Positions 10,346 to 17,133 of a stretch of 64,000 nt of DNA are shown piece by piece (positions within the stretch are counted from its first letter, which is position 1; each line of letters starts with the position of its first letter). Source of the stretch: Christensenellaceae bacterium Phil1 (GTDB taxonomy: Bacteria > Bacillota > Clostridia > Christensenellales > CAG-138). The notes beneath the pieces are model-generated. The model ran no database searches. It saw only the letters and a program-made list of their open reading frames with translations, and was not told the DNA's origin. The DNA lies in contig MSGS01000075.1 of assembly GCA_001940855.1 (NCBI GenBank), positions 1 to 64,000 on the forward strand. The letters run 5' to 3'. The position numbers and the translations under genes are program-made.

Positions 10346-10371
10346 GCGGCAGCAACATGAGTCGCCGCCGC
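10346..10371 (-). terminator. Rho-independent terminator after rubrerythrin
   Basis: Minus strand reads GCGGCGGC, a 10-base loop, then GCTGCCGC followed by ATTTTGTTT. It lies about 25 bases past the rubrerythrin stop, at the end of the perR-rbr unit. Confidence 0.65.
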
Positions 10372-10396
10372 AAAGCAAATCATACGTTCAGTTTTA

Positions 10397-10936
10397 TCAA
10401 TAATTGTCGGCCTTTATTTCAAAGTAAGCCTTGGGGTGCGCGCACACGGGGCAAACCTCCGGCGCCTTGGTGCCGATGTGTATATGGCCGCAGTTGCTGC
10501 ATTTCCAAACAACTATGCCATCCCGCTCGAACACCTTGCCGTTTTCAATGTTATCTATCAGCTTATTGTAGCGTTCTTCGTGTTCCTTCTCTATCTTGCC
10601 GACCGCCTCGAACAGATACGCAATGTGGTCAAAGCCTTCTTCCTTGGCCACGGCCGCAAACTGGGCATACATATCCGTCCATTCATAGTTTTCGCCCGCA
10701 GCAGCATCCTTCAGGTTTGTCAGCGTATCAGGCACCTTGCCGTCGTGCAGCAGCTTGAACCACATTTTTGCATGTTCCTTTTCGTTGCCGGCGGTTTCTT
10801 CGAATATGGCTGCTATCTGGTTATAGCCTTCCTTCTTGGCGGCGGACGCATAGTAGGTATACTTATTCCTGGCCTGGCTTTCGCCCGCAAACGCAGCCAT
10901 CAGATTCGCTTCGGTCTTGCTTCCCTTGAGTTCCAT
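10397..10936 (-). CDS. rbr: Rubrerythrin
   Basis: Non-haem di-iron peroxidase that protects anaerobes from hydrogen peroxide. The 179-residue protein has a four-helix ferritin-like domain with iron-ligand helices ([28 protein letters not shown]) and a C-terminal rubredoxin-like domain with two CxxC knuckles ([23 protein letters not shown]). The start [11 protein letters not shown] at 10936 has a GGGAGAAAA ribosome site; a longer frame upstream runs into perR and is rejected. It lies 50 bases after a Fur/PerR-family gene, the usual pairing for peroxide-controlled rubrerythrin. Confidence 0.96.
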   Translation of the reverse strand: MELKGSKTEANLMAAFAGESQARNKYTYYASAAKKEGYNQIAAIFEETAGNEKEHAKMWFKLLHDGKVPDTLTNLKDAAAGENYEWTDMYAQFAAVAKEEGFDHIAYLFEAVGKIEKEHEERYNKLIDNIENGKVFERDGIVVWKCSNCGHIHIGTKAPEVCPVCAHPKAYFEIKADNY

Positions 10937-10986
10937 TTTTAATTTTCTCCCTTCAATTTTTACTGTTATTTTATAGTATGTCTTTT

Positions 10987-11379
10987 TCAGTGGTATCCAT
11001 TCTGCCGCAATTTTCCGCACCGTGCGCATATTCCGGAAAACAGCATGCTCACGCCGTCCACATATATGTCGCGCTGCGCATTGGCTGCCGCGCAAACATC
11101 CGGCAGCGGCACCATTATATCGAACATTCTGCCGCAGCAGGAGCATACGGCGTGGTTATGATGCACAATGTTGCCATCGAACCTGTCCGCCCCGTTCGGA
11201 TTGGAAATTTTGAGCACCTTGCCCGCGGCCGCAAGCTGATTGAGATTACGATACATCGTTGCTATGCTTATGTTCGGGTCCTGCCCCTTCACCATCTCGT
11301 GCAGCTCGTCCGCCGTGGGATGAACAGGATTCGTCCTGAGCGTGTTCAGTATTATTTCCCTCTGCCGGGAATAGATCAT
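10987..11379 (-). CDS. perR: Fur-family regulator, PerR-like
   Basis: Metal-dependent repressor of 130 residues: N-terminal winged helix (residues ~1-80, with [20 protein letters not shown]), then the dimerisation and metal part with [18 protein letters not shown] and a final [15 protein letters not shown]. The two CxxC pairs form the structural zinc site of this family. PerR rather than Fur or Zur is inferred from the adjacent rubrerythrin gene. The ribosome site AGGAGG is excellent. A near-consensus promoter and an imperfect palindrome over the probable transcription start suggest autoregulation. Confidence 0.85.
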   Translation of the reverse strand: MIYSRQREIILNTLRTNPVHPTADELHEMVKGQDPNISIATMYRNLNQLAAAGKVLKISNPNGADRFDGNIVHHNHAVCSCCGRMFDIMVPLPDVCAAANAQRDIYVDGVSMLFSGICARCGKLRQNGYH

Positions 11380-11401
11380 GCGGTTTCCTCCTCTTTCAAC
11401 A

Positions 11402-11418
11402 TTAGTAACAGTTCTTAA
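11402..11418. promoter_or_regulatory. Candidate Per-box-like operator
   Basis: TTAGTAACAGTTCTTAA is an imperfect palindrome (about 5 of 7 positions per arm) lying over the probable transcription start of perR. It has the AT-rich, TTA..TAA-ended shape of Fur/PerR operators but is only a moderate match. Confidence 0.35.
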
Positions 11419-11422
11419 TCTT

Positions 11423-11450
11423 ATTATATTTATTTTGCGTTTAATGTCAA
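11423..11450 (-). promoter_or_regulatory. Near-consensus promoter of perR-rbr
   Basis: TTGACA (11445-11450) and TATAAT (11423-11428) on the minus strand, both full consensus hexamers, with a 16-base spacer, about 45 bases upstream of the perR start codon. Confidence 0.75.
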
Positions 11451-11490
11451 GATGAAATTTGCAAAATATCTGTTTTTCGCCTGCCAGAAT

Positions 11491-11520
11491 AAAAAAGAAC
11501 CCCGAATCGCTTCGGAGTTC
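11491..11520 (-). terminator. Rho-independent terminator of the zinc-ribbon gene transcript
   Basis: On the minus strand GAACTCCGAA, a TCGC-type loop and TTCGGGGTTC are followed by TTTTTTATT. It is a textbook terminator about 125 bases past the zinc-ribbon stop codon. The stretch between stop and terminator holds several short hairpins (see findings). Confidence 0.85.
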
Positions 11521-11645
11521 TTCATTTTTGCCTTTTCTAATTCACCGATATACCGCTGCGCGGAACAAAGGGGATTAGCCCCAAAGGTGGGGGGACGTTC
11601 TGCGTCCGCCAAAAAACGGAGGCTTGTGGGTTTTAAGCTGTCAGC

Positions 11646-11921
11646 TTACCTTCCCTTGCGCGCCTGGAAGCAGGCGGAGCAATAGATGGGCCTGTCGTTC
11701 TTGGGAACGAAAGGAATCTTGGTGGGCGCGCCGCACGCCGCGCAAACGGCGTCGTACATCTCACGCTCGCCGGAGCGCTGGGACTTACGAGCGTTCCTGC
11801 ACGCCTTGCAACGGATGGGCTCGTTCTGGAAGCCTTTTTCGGCATAGAATTCCTGCTCACCGGCCGTGAATACGAATTCAGCGCCGCAATCCTTGCATAC
11901 CAATGTCTTGTCCTGGAACAT
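11646..11921 (-). CDS. Small zinc-ribbon protein (CxxC-x17-CxxC type)
   Basis: Hypothetical 91-residue protein with three or four zinc-knuckle pairs: LVCKDCGAEF, IRCKACRNARK, VCAACGAPTK and IYCSACFQARKGR. The pattern is that of the small 'probable zinc-ribbon' domain proteins found in Clostridia; the function is unknown, and nucleic-acid binding is a guess from the basic tail. The start has AAGGGG upstream. It follows a long structured RNA (11955-12184) transcribed in the same direction, with no terminator between them, so it may be the gene carried by that leader. Confidence 0.8.
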   Translation of the reverse strand: MFQDKTLVCKDCGAEFVFTAGEQEFYAEKGFQNEPIRCKACRNARKSQRSGEREMYDAVCAACGAPTKIPFVPKNDRPIYCSACFQARKGR

Positions 11922-11954
11922 GTGTGTGTTTCCCCTTGTAAATATTATTTATTT

Positions 11955-12184
11955 GGCTGTACCAAACTTCGGCTGACCTGGTCTTTGCCCCCACACTCGC
12001 CGCCCGGGGCTTCCGCTACTGAGCGTAATTGCCTCCCACTACCGGCCCTCTCGCGCGTTATGCGCGGACGGACTTACATCTAAGCCGCACCATGCTCACG
12101 GGCGCTTTGGCCCGCTTATGTGGATCGTTTCGCCTGCGACTGGCATCGACTTTCAACCACAGACCCGAAGCGTTGGTATAACTT
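11955..12184 (-). ncRNA. Structured RNA of unknown class upstream of the zinc-ribbon gene
   Basis: About 230 bases of minus-strand RNA begin ~7 bases after a near-perfect promoter. The ends pair (ACCAACGCTTCGG near 12165-12177 with CCGAAGTTTGGT near 11962-11973). Inside are several stem-loops: CGGGC/GCCCG with a CAAAGC loop, GGCTTA-GATG-TAAGTCC, CGCG-CATAA-CGCG, and CGCT-CAGT-AGCG inside a GGC/GCC stem. There is no long ORF. The multi-branched fold argues against 6S RNA, SRP RNA and RNase P RNA. The size and Clostridia setting make the raiA motif the first class to test, but I cannot confirm it from sequence alone. Confidence 0.65.
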
Positions 12185-12189
12185 TGTCT

Positions 12190-12218
12190 ATTATATTGCA
12201 CCCATCCAAAAAGTGCAA
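12190..12218 (-). promoter_or_regulatory. Strong promoter of the structured RNA
   Basis: TTGCAC (12213-12218) and TATAAT (12190-12195) with a 17-base spacer on the minus strand. This is one of the best promoters in the window, consistent with an abundant non-coding transcript. Confidence 0.8.
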
Positions 12219-12252
12219 GCAGTTTAAGCCGCAGAAAAATAATATATTCTGC

Positions 12253-12822
12253 TTATCTGTGGGGCATTTCGTCATACGCCGCGCGCGGGCCGCCAACGTA
12301 TTTGGGCCGTGTGCGCGCCATGGTAACGTTTGCTTCGCCTATATGGCGCGTTTTTGCGTGAACAGGCACCACTACCGGATGCATATGCATGCCTATGAAC
12401 GTGCCGCCTATGTCCATGCCGGCGCTTGCCCTGCCGCGCAAATCCTCCACCATAACATGGTCGTCAAAGCGCGCCACCGCCTCCATTGAAAATGCGCCGC
12501 CTGCATGCAGCTGCGGCTTTACCCAAACCTGCTGAAGGTGATATTTTTCCATGCATTCACGCTCCACAACAAGGCAGCGGTTAAGATGCTCGCAGCACTG
12601 CACCGCAAGATACAGCCCGTGTTCCTTTATTTTGGGCAGCACAGCGTCCATTATGGCCTTCGCGGCTTCCACGCTGGAGCCCGTGCCTATAAGCTTGCCC
12701 ATCACTTCGCTTGTCGAGCAGCCTATAACCAATATATCGCCCGTTTTAAGCGTATCCGCAGCCTCAAGCAGTTCGTCTATCGCGGCGTTAGCCTGAGCAT
12801 TTATGCTTTCATATGCGCTCAT
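12253..12822 (-). CDS. DUF436 / UPF0340 family protein (YwlG-like)
   Basis: Conserved Bacillota protein of 189 residues with unknown function. Recognisable family segments are DILVIGCSTSEVMGKLIG, AVQCCEHLNRCLVVERE and VMVEDLRGRASAGMDIGGTF, and the length fits the family. The start MSAYESI at 12822 has an AGGAGG site seven bases upstream; the longer frame to 12888 lacks support. It stands alone on the minus strand between the structured-RNA promoter and a divergent plus-strand operon. No mechanism is proposed. Confidence 0.85.
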   Translation of the reverse strand: MSAYESINAQANAAIDELLEAADTLKTGDILVIGCSTSEVMGKLIGTGSSVEAAKAIMDAVLPKIKEHGLYLAVQCCEHLNRCLVVERECMEKYHLQQVWVKPQLHAGGAFSMEAVARFDDHVMVEDLRGRASAGMDIGGTFIGMHMHPVVVPVHAKTRHIGEANVTMARTRPKYVGGPRAAYDEMPHR

Positions 12823-12905
12823 AAGTTTTTCCTCCTGTTTTTCCTTTATAAGCGGGATTATTATAGCACAAATGCGCAGCCGTAGCAAAATAATATATAC
12901 TGCCG

Positions 12906-12935
12906 TTGAAAAAAGGTATCAAAGCGTGCTATAAT
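12906..12935 (+). promoter_or_regulatory. Promoter of the epimerase operon
   Basis: TTGAAA (12906-12911) and TATAAT (12930-12935) with an 18-base spacer, 33 bases upstream of the epimerase start codon. Confidence 0.7.
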
Positions 12936-12967
12936 CCAATCAATCCACTTTGTTAAAGGAGATTCTC

Positions 12968-14065
12968 ATGAAAATCACAGAAGTCCGTCTCGGCATGATA
13001 TCCGTGCCGCTGCGCGTTCCCTTCAAGACCGCTCTGCGCTCCGTAAACAGCGTAGAGGATGTGGTGGTAGAAATACACACCGATACCGGAGCCGTCGGCT
13101 ACGGCGAAGCACCACCCACCGGCGTTATAACCGGCGATACCACCGGCGCAATAATCGGCGCCATGAAGGACCACATTATAAAGACCCTTGTCGGCCGCGA
13201 TGTGGACGATTTTGAAAGCGTTACCAAGGCGCTCAACGGCTGCATAGTGCATAACACCTCCGCCCGCGCGGCAGCAGACATGGCGCTGTGGGATCTTTAC
13301 GGCCAGCTGCACAACATCCCCGTGTACAAGCTGCTTGGCGGCGGACGCAGCAGCATAGTGACCGATATCACCATAAGTGTGAACAAGCCTGAGGAAATGC
13401 AGCGCGACGCTATAAACGCCGTGGAGCGCGGCTATGACTGCCTTAAGGTAAAGGTCGGCAGCGATCCTTCGCTGGACGTTGCGCGCCTGAGCGCCATACG
13501 CGAAGTTGTGCCCAAGGATATCTGCATCCGCATAGACGCCAACCAGGGCTGGACGCCCAAGCAGGCCGTGCGCATACTGAACAACATGCAGGACCGCGGC
13601 CTTGACATAGAATTTGTTGAGCAGCCGGTAAAGGCGCTGGACTTCGACGGCATGAAGTACGTTACCGAGCGCAGCTATGTGCCGGTATTGGCGGACGAGA
13701 GCGTATTCAGCCCCGCTGATGCGCTGAAGATAATGCAGATGGGCGCGGCGGACATGGTGAACATAAAGCTCATGAAGTGCGCCGGCATAACAAACGCCCT
13801 CAAGATAGCTTCCGCTGCCGAGGTTTACGGCGTGGAGTGCATGATAGGCTGCATGCTGGAAGCAAAGATAAGCGTTACTGCGGCGGTGCATCTTGCCTGC
13901 GCAAAGAGCATAATAACCAAGATAGACCTGGACGGTCCCGTGCTTTGCAAGGAAGACCCCATCATCGGCGGCGCAGTATTCAACGAAAAGCTTATCTCGC
14001 TGCCCAATGAACCCGGCCTTGGCATAAAGGGCATAGAGGAAGGCAAAATACATTACATAGACTGA
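12968..14065 (+). CDS. Dipeptide epimerase (L-Ala-D/L-Glu epimerase type), enolase superfamily
   Basis: The 365-residue protein of the muconate lactonising/mandelate racemase branch epimerises dipeptides such as L-Ala-D-Glu from murein turnover. The acid-base Lys pair is in CLKVKVG (near 160-165); metal ligands fall in RIDANQGW, EFVEQPV and LADESVFS; the second catalytic Lys is in MVNIKLMKCAGI. The GCMLEAKISVTAAVHLA segment is typical of the Ala-Glu epimerases. The start at 12968 has AAGGAG and replaces a longer frame. The next gene follows 40 bases later on the same strand. Confidence 0.88.
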   Translation: MKITEVRLGMISVPLRVPFKTALRSVNSVEDVVVEIHTDTGAVGYGEAPPTGVITGDTTGAIIGAMKDHIIKTLVGRDVDDFESVTKALNGCIVHNTSARAAADMALWDLYGQLHNIPVYKLLGGGRSSIVTDITISVNKPEEMQRDAINAVERGYDCLKVKVGSDPSLDVARLSAIREVVPKDICIRIDANQGWTPKQAVRILNNMQDRGLDIEFVEQPVKALDFDGMKYVTERSYVPVLADESVFSPADALKIMQMGAADMVNIKLMKCAGITNALKIASAAEVYGVECMIGCMLEAKISVTAAVHLACAKSIITKIDLDGPVLCKEDPIIGGAVFNEKLISLPNEPGLGIKGIEEGKIHYID

Positions 14066-14105
14066 TACCCCCTAACACTAAAAACACGAAGGAGGCTGTA
14101 ACAAT

Positions 14106-15227
14106 ATGGATTATCGTGAACTGGCGGGCAATTCCGTATCGCTGCTCGGCTACGGATGCATGCGTTTCCCCACCAACGAGGCGGGCGAAATAGACGAACC
14201 GCGCGCGGAAAAGCTGCTGCTTAGGGCATATGAGCAGGGCGTGAATTATTTTGACGCTGCCTGGCCTTATCACAGCGGCAAAAGCGAACCGTTCGTTGGC
14301 AAGGTGCTTTCCAAGCTTGACCGCGACAGTTTTTACATTGCAACCAAGCTGCCCATGTTCACAATAGAAAGCCTTGAACAGGCAAAGGAGATATTCAACA
14401 CCCAGCTTGAGCATCTTCAAACTGACCACGTTGATTATTACCTTCTTCATTCGCTGGATGAAGCCAAATGGCAAAAGGTGCTTGACCTTGGCATTCTGCC
14501 GTTCCTTGAGGAGCAGCAAAGGCTTGGCCGCATAAAGAAACTCGGCTTCTCTTTCCATGCGCCGTATGGTGTTTTCAAGCGCATAATAGACTACCGCAAT
14601 TGGGACTTCTGCCAGATACAGTTCAACTATATGGATACCGAGCATCAGGCGGGGCTCAAGGGTCTTGAATACGCCGAAAGCAAGGGCGTTGGCATTGTTG
14701 TAATGGAACCCGTAAAGGGCGGCACGCTTGCCGCTCTCCCCTCATATGCTTCCGATCCGCTCACTGCGGCAGATCCCGGCAAATCCATGGCTTCCTGGGC
14801 GCTGCGCTACGTTGCCGGTTTTGACAACGTTAAGGTCATACTCAGCGGCATGAGCAACGAGGAACAGTTGGAAGATAATCTTTCCACATTCTCGCCCTAT
14901 GTGCCGTTTACCGACCATGAAAAGGTTGCGCTGGACGCTGCCATAACCGCGCTCAAGGCCCGCCCGAACAACGGCTGCACGGGCTGCAAATACTGCCTGC
15001 CCTGTGCAAGCGGGGTCGAAATTCCGCGCGTGTTCCGCGTGTGGAATGATTTCCAGCGGTATCAGAACGAGGATGCCGCAGCTGCGGATTATGGCTACAT
15101 TCCCGCGCTTGGCCGCGCGCAGAACTGTATCCGCTGCGGCATGTGCGAGGAGCGCTGCCCGCAGGGCATAAAGATACGCAATGATTTGAAAACCATCGCC
15201 GCTCAGCCCTGGGCAAACAAGGCATAA
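14106..15227 (+). CDS. Aldo/keto reductase with C-terminal 4Fe-4S domain
   Basis: The 373-residue protein has an N-terminal aldo/keto reductase barrel (residues ~1-285) and a ferredoxin-type tail. The barrel has GVNYFDAAWPYHSGKSE with the catalytic Asp and Tyr and FYIATKLPMF with the Lys. The tail has GCTGCKYCLPCASGVEIPRVF and CIRCGMCEERCPQGIKI, eight cysteines for two [4Fe-4S] clusters. Such fused reductases are common in anaerobic Bacillota; the natural substrate is unknown. The ribosome site GAAGGAGG is strong. A hairpin terminator follows, embedded in the left inverted repeat of the next island. Confidence 0.9.
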   Translation: MDYRELAGNSVSLLGYGCMRFPTNEAGEIDEPRAEKLLLRAYEQGVNYFDAAWPYHSGKSEPFVGKVLSKLDRDSFYIATKLPMFTIESLEQAKEIFNTQLEHLQTDHVDYYLLHSLDEAKWQKVLDLGILPFLEEQQRLGRIKKLGFSFHAPYGVFKRIIDYRNWDFCQIQFNYMDTEHQAGLKGLEYAESKGVGIVVMEPVKGGTLAALPSYASDPLTAADPGKSMASWALRYVAGFDNVKVILSGMSNEEQLEDNLSTFSPYVPFTDHEKVALDAAITALKARPNNGCTGCKYCLPCASGVEIPRVFRVWNDFQRYQNEDAAAADYGYIPALGRAQNCIRCGMCEERCPQGIKIRNDLKTIAAQPWANKA

Positions 15228-15241
15228 TAAAACAAAGAAGT

Positions 15242-15286
15242 AAAAAGGCTGCCGTAAAGGGGCGTATCTGTAAAACAGTTAATCGG
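15242..15286 (+). repeat. Left inverted-repeat arm of the TmrB-like island
   Basis: This ~45-base arm matches the reverse complement of 16351-16396 over most of its length. It shares AAAAAGG at the outer end, GCTGC, and an identical 15-base core GTAAAACAGTTAATC (15270-15284). The core runs straight into a hairpin whose sequence differs between the two ends. Confidence 0.7.
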
Positions 15287-15314
15287 CACAGCGATTGGGT
15301 TCGCTGTGCCGATT
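15281..15314 (+). terminator. Terminator hairpin after the aldo/keto reductase
   Basis: AATCGGCACAGCG (15281-15293) and its perfect complement (15302-15314) enclose an 8-base loop and are followed by GCTGTACTTTT. Confidence 0.7.
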
Positions 15315-15385
15315 GCTGTACTTTTAGGAAATTTTTGTAGAATATATCATACAATATATCAGAATTTGTTAATAGGAGACAGCAA

Positions 15386-15889
15386 ATGATTATTTGGATT
15401 AGCGGACCATATGGTGTGGGCAAAACCACGCTAGCGGAAGCTATGGCGGCAAAAATGGATAATGCTCTGGTTTTTGATGCGGAAGAAGTGGGCAATGCAG
15501 TTCGGGGAAATTATCCCGACTGTCCCTATGGTTACATATTTGAGGACTACCCCTTGTGGGGTGAATTCTGCTATCTGCTTCTGAAAGACATTCACGAGAA
15601 GTTTCATATGGATATTCTTGTTCCTATGACACTATTGCGTATGGAATCCTATAGTATTATCGGCAAGCTGAAACAGGACGGTATCGACACTCGGCTTGTG
15701 GTACTGGAAGCATCCTGGCAGACCGTCCATGACCGCATTCTGGCCCGTGGCGAGGAAGAAGGATGCTGGTGCATGGAGAATATTGAACTGGCAAGAATCA
15801 GCTCTGCTGCTCTTCCAGGACTCCATATCCAGACGGACGAAAGAAGCATTGATAAACTGGTAGAGATAGCATTCAGCAAATTAGGCTAA
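15386..15889 (+). CDS. TmrB-like P-loop nucleotide-binding protein (putative antibiotic-resistance kinase)
   Basis: The 167-residue P-loop protein begins MIIWISGPYGVGKTTLAEAM (Walker A at residues 7-14). It continues with VFDAEEVGNAVR, EDYPLWGEFCYLLLKDI, ILVPMTL and KLKQDGIDTRLVVLEAS, which parallel Bacillus TmrB, the tunicamycin-resistance protein. I infer an accessory resistance or nucleotide/antibiotic kinase; the true substrate is unknown. The start has AGGAGA upstream. Its codon use and base composition differ from the GC-rich neighbours, and it lies inside an inverted-repeat-bounded island, so horizontal acquisition is likely. Confidence 0.75.
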   Translation: MIIWISGPYGVGKTTLAEAMAAKMDNALVFDAEEVGNAVRGNYPDCPYGYIFEDYPLWGEFCYLLLKDIHEKFHMDILVPMTLLRMESYSIIGKLKQDGIDTRLVVLEASWQTVHDRILARGEEEGCWCMENIELARISSAALPGLHIQTDERSIDKLVEIAFSKLG

Positions 15890-15980
15890 CCAAATTCCAT
15901 GTTTATTGAACAGTTTAAGGGCGCACTTCTATACACCCTCTGGTGTATCGTACGGTGTGCGATTTTTGTGCCGCACCAAA

Positions 15981-16032
15981 GCCTCCCTTGTGTAAATGGA
16001 GGTGGCGCGGCGAAGCCATGACGGAGGGATTG
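15981..16032. repeat. Double-hairpin interspersed repeat, copy 1
   Basis: The element reads CCTCC, loop, GGAGG, TGGC, a GGC/GCC mini-hairpin, GAC, then GGAGGGATTG. The same layout, with compensating base changes, occurs at 43856-43914. The final GGAGGG can also pair with the first CCTCC, so two alternative folds exist. Here it immediately precedes the DUF559 remnant. Confidence 0.65.
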
Positions 16033-16034
16033 CC

Positions 16035-16358
16035 ATGCAGTATAAACATAACAAGCAGTTGGTTTCATTAGCAAAACAACTGCGAGCTGATCATCGAATT
16101 GGATGGTTCACAGCACTATGAAGAAGTAAACATGTACAAAGATCCGGAACGTACCGCTTTTCTGGAAGGTTATAGTTTGTGAATTCTGAGGATTCCCAAC
16201 AACGAGGTCAGTGGGAACTTTCGTGGTGTTTGCGAGTATATTGATGTTGCCTGCAAACAATCCCCCAGTCAGCTGTCAGGCTTTGCACAAGAGAGCCTTT
16301 CTTCAGTCGATACGTATTGCAAAAATCCGACCTATGATCGTAATCATAGGTCGGATTA
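16035..16358 (+). pseudogene. Decayed DUF559 (endonuclease-like) gene
   Basis: From ATG at 16035 the frame reads MQYKHNKQLVSLAKQLR, the usual DUF559 N-terminus, then breaks. From 16081 in the +1 frame the conserved C-terminal half resumes: CELIIELDGSQHYEE, YKDPERTAFLEGYSL, an in-frame TGA, ILRIPNNEV, NFRGVCEYID. The central segment (about 35-40 residues in intact members) is missing, and there is a frameshift and a stop, so the gene is dead. DUF559 is a small PD-(D/E)XK/Vsr-related nuclease-like family of unknown role. Confidence 0.8.
16324..16357 (-). terminator. Terminator hairpin of sigE
   Basis: AATCCGACCTATGAT and its complement form a 15-bp stem with a 4-base loop. It is followed on the minus strand by TTTGC, 45 bases past the sigE stop. 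Confidence 0.75.
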
Positions 16359-16396
16359 ACTGTTTTACGAACACCCGTCTAACAGCAGCCCTTTTT
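16351..16396 (-). repeat. Right inverted-repeat arm of the TmrB-like island
   Basis: Reverse-complement counterpart of 15242-15286, with the identical 15-base core at 16354-16368. It ends 5 bases from the sigE stop codon. Confidence 0.7.
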
Positions 16397-16401
16397 GCGG
16401 C

Positions 16402-17133
16402 TCAAATCCCACTCATCTGCTGCATTTCGCGCTTCAGTGTTTTCAAAATATGCTTTTCAAGGCGGGAAATGTAGCTTTGTGATATTCCCATCATGTCCGC
16501 CACCTGCTTCTGCGTCAGCTCGCTGCGCCCGCCAAGGCCGAAACGCAGTTCCATTATGCGCTTCTCCCGCGGGTTCAGCCTGTTCATAGCAATATTCAGC
16601 AATTCCTTATCCACCTCGTCCTCTATATCTCGGCAAACAAGGTCGTTATCCGTGCCGAGTATGTCCGAAAGCAGCAGCTCGTTGCCGTCCCAGTCTATAT
16701 TCAGCGGCTCGTCAAGCGAAACTTCCATTTTCAGCTTGCTGCTGCGCCGCAGGTGCATCAATATCTCGTTTTCTATGCAGCGCGAGGCATACGTTGCAAG
16801 CTTTATCTTCTTTCCTGCATCGAATGTGTTCACGGCCTTTATAAGCCCTATCGCGCCTATCGATATAAGATCCTCTATATTCACGCCCGTGTTTTCAAAT
16901 TTGCGTGCAATGTATACCACCAGCCTTAGATTGCGCTCTATCAGCACGCGGCGCATGCTTTCATCCCCCGCCGCGAGCGCGCCTATGCATTCCGCCTCCT
17001 CCTGCTTGCTCAGCGGCGGCGGAAGCGCCTCGCCGGAGTTCACGTAATGCACCGGCATGCCAAGGCCAAGCGCGCAGTATATTCCCTCAATTATCCTGCG
17101 TATCAGTTCCCTCGCTTTGTTTAATATGTTCAT
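16402..17133 (-). CDS. sigE: Sporulation sigma factor sigma-E precursor
   Basis: Mother-cell sigma factor of 243 residues, close to the family's usual 239. The amphipathic pro-sequence ([19 protein letters not shown]) is followed by [16 protein letters not shown], matching the region around the processing site of pro-sigma-E. Region 2 reads [20 protein letters not shown] and region 4 [20 protein letters not shown]. The start overlaps the end of spoIIGA by four bases (ATGA), the classic spoIIG operon. The usual next gene, sigG, is absent: the operon ends in a terminator, and the TmrB-like island lies beyond it. Confidence 0.96.
   Translation of the reverse strand: MNILNKARELIRRIIEGIYCALGLGMPVHYVNSGEALPPPLSKQEEAECIGALAAGDESMRRVLIERNLRLVVYIARKFENTGVNIEDLISIGAIGLIKAVNTFDAGKKIKLATYASRCIENEILMHLRRSSKLKMEVSLDEPLNIDWDGNELLLSDILGTDNDLVCRDIEDEVDKELLNIAMNRLNPREKRIMELRFGLGGRSELTQKQVADMMGISQSYISRLEKHILKTLKREMQQMSGI

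Larger units (their letters stand above)
15242..16396. mobile_element. Inverted-repeat-bounded island (TmrB-like kinase plus DUF559 remnant)
   Basis: Roughly 1.15 kb between the convergent ends of the aldo/keto reductase and sigE genes is bounded by imperfect 45-base inverted repeats. The DNA inside is visibly more AT-rich, with different codon choice from the neighbours. It contains an accessory P-loop gene, one copy of a double-hairpin repeat and a decayed DUF559 gene. No transposase and no clear target duplication were seen. Alternatively, the two arms are terminator-associated repeats of the flanking genes rather than the ends of one unit. Confidence 0.5.

Noticed and set aside
11955..12184. 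6S RNA, SRP RNA or RNase P RNA for the structured transcript
   Set aside because: 6S RNA is one long rod with a central bubble, SRP RNA has a conserved apical loop not found here, and RNase P RNA is longer with a different conserved core. The multi-branched fold does not fit any of them.
12821..12888. Upstream extension of the DUF436 protein
   Set aside because: The extra residues lack a ribosome site, while MSAYESI has AGGAGG at normal spacing.
15886..16074. 62-residue minus-strand ORF after the TmrB-like gene
   Set aside because: It covers the double-hairpin repeat and the start of the DUF559 remnant; no independent support as a gene.
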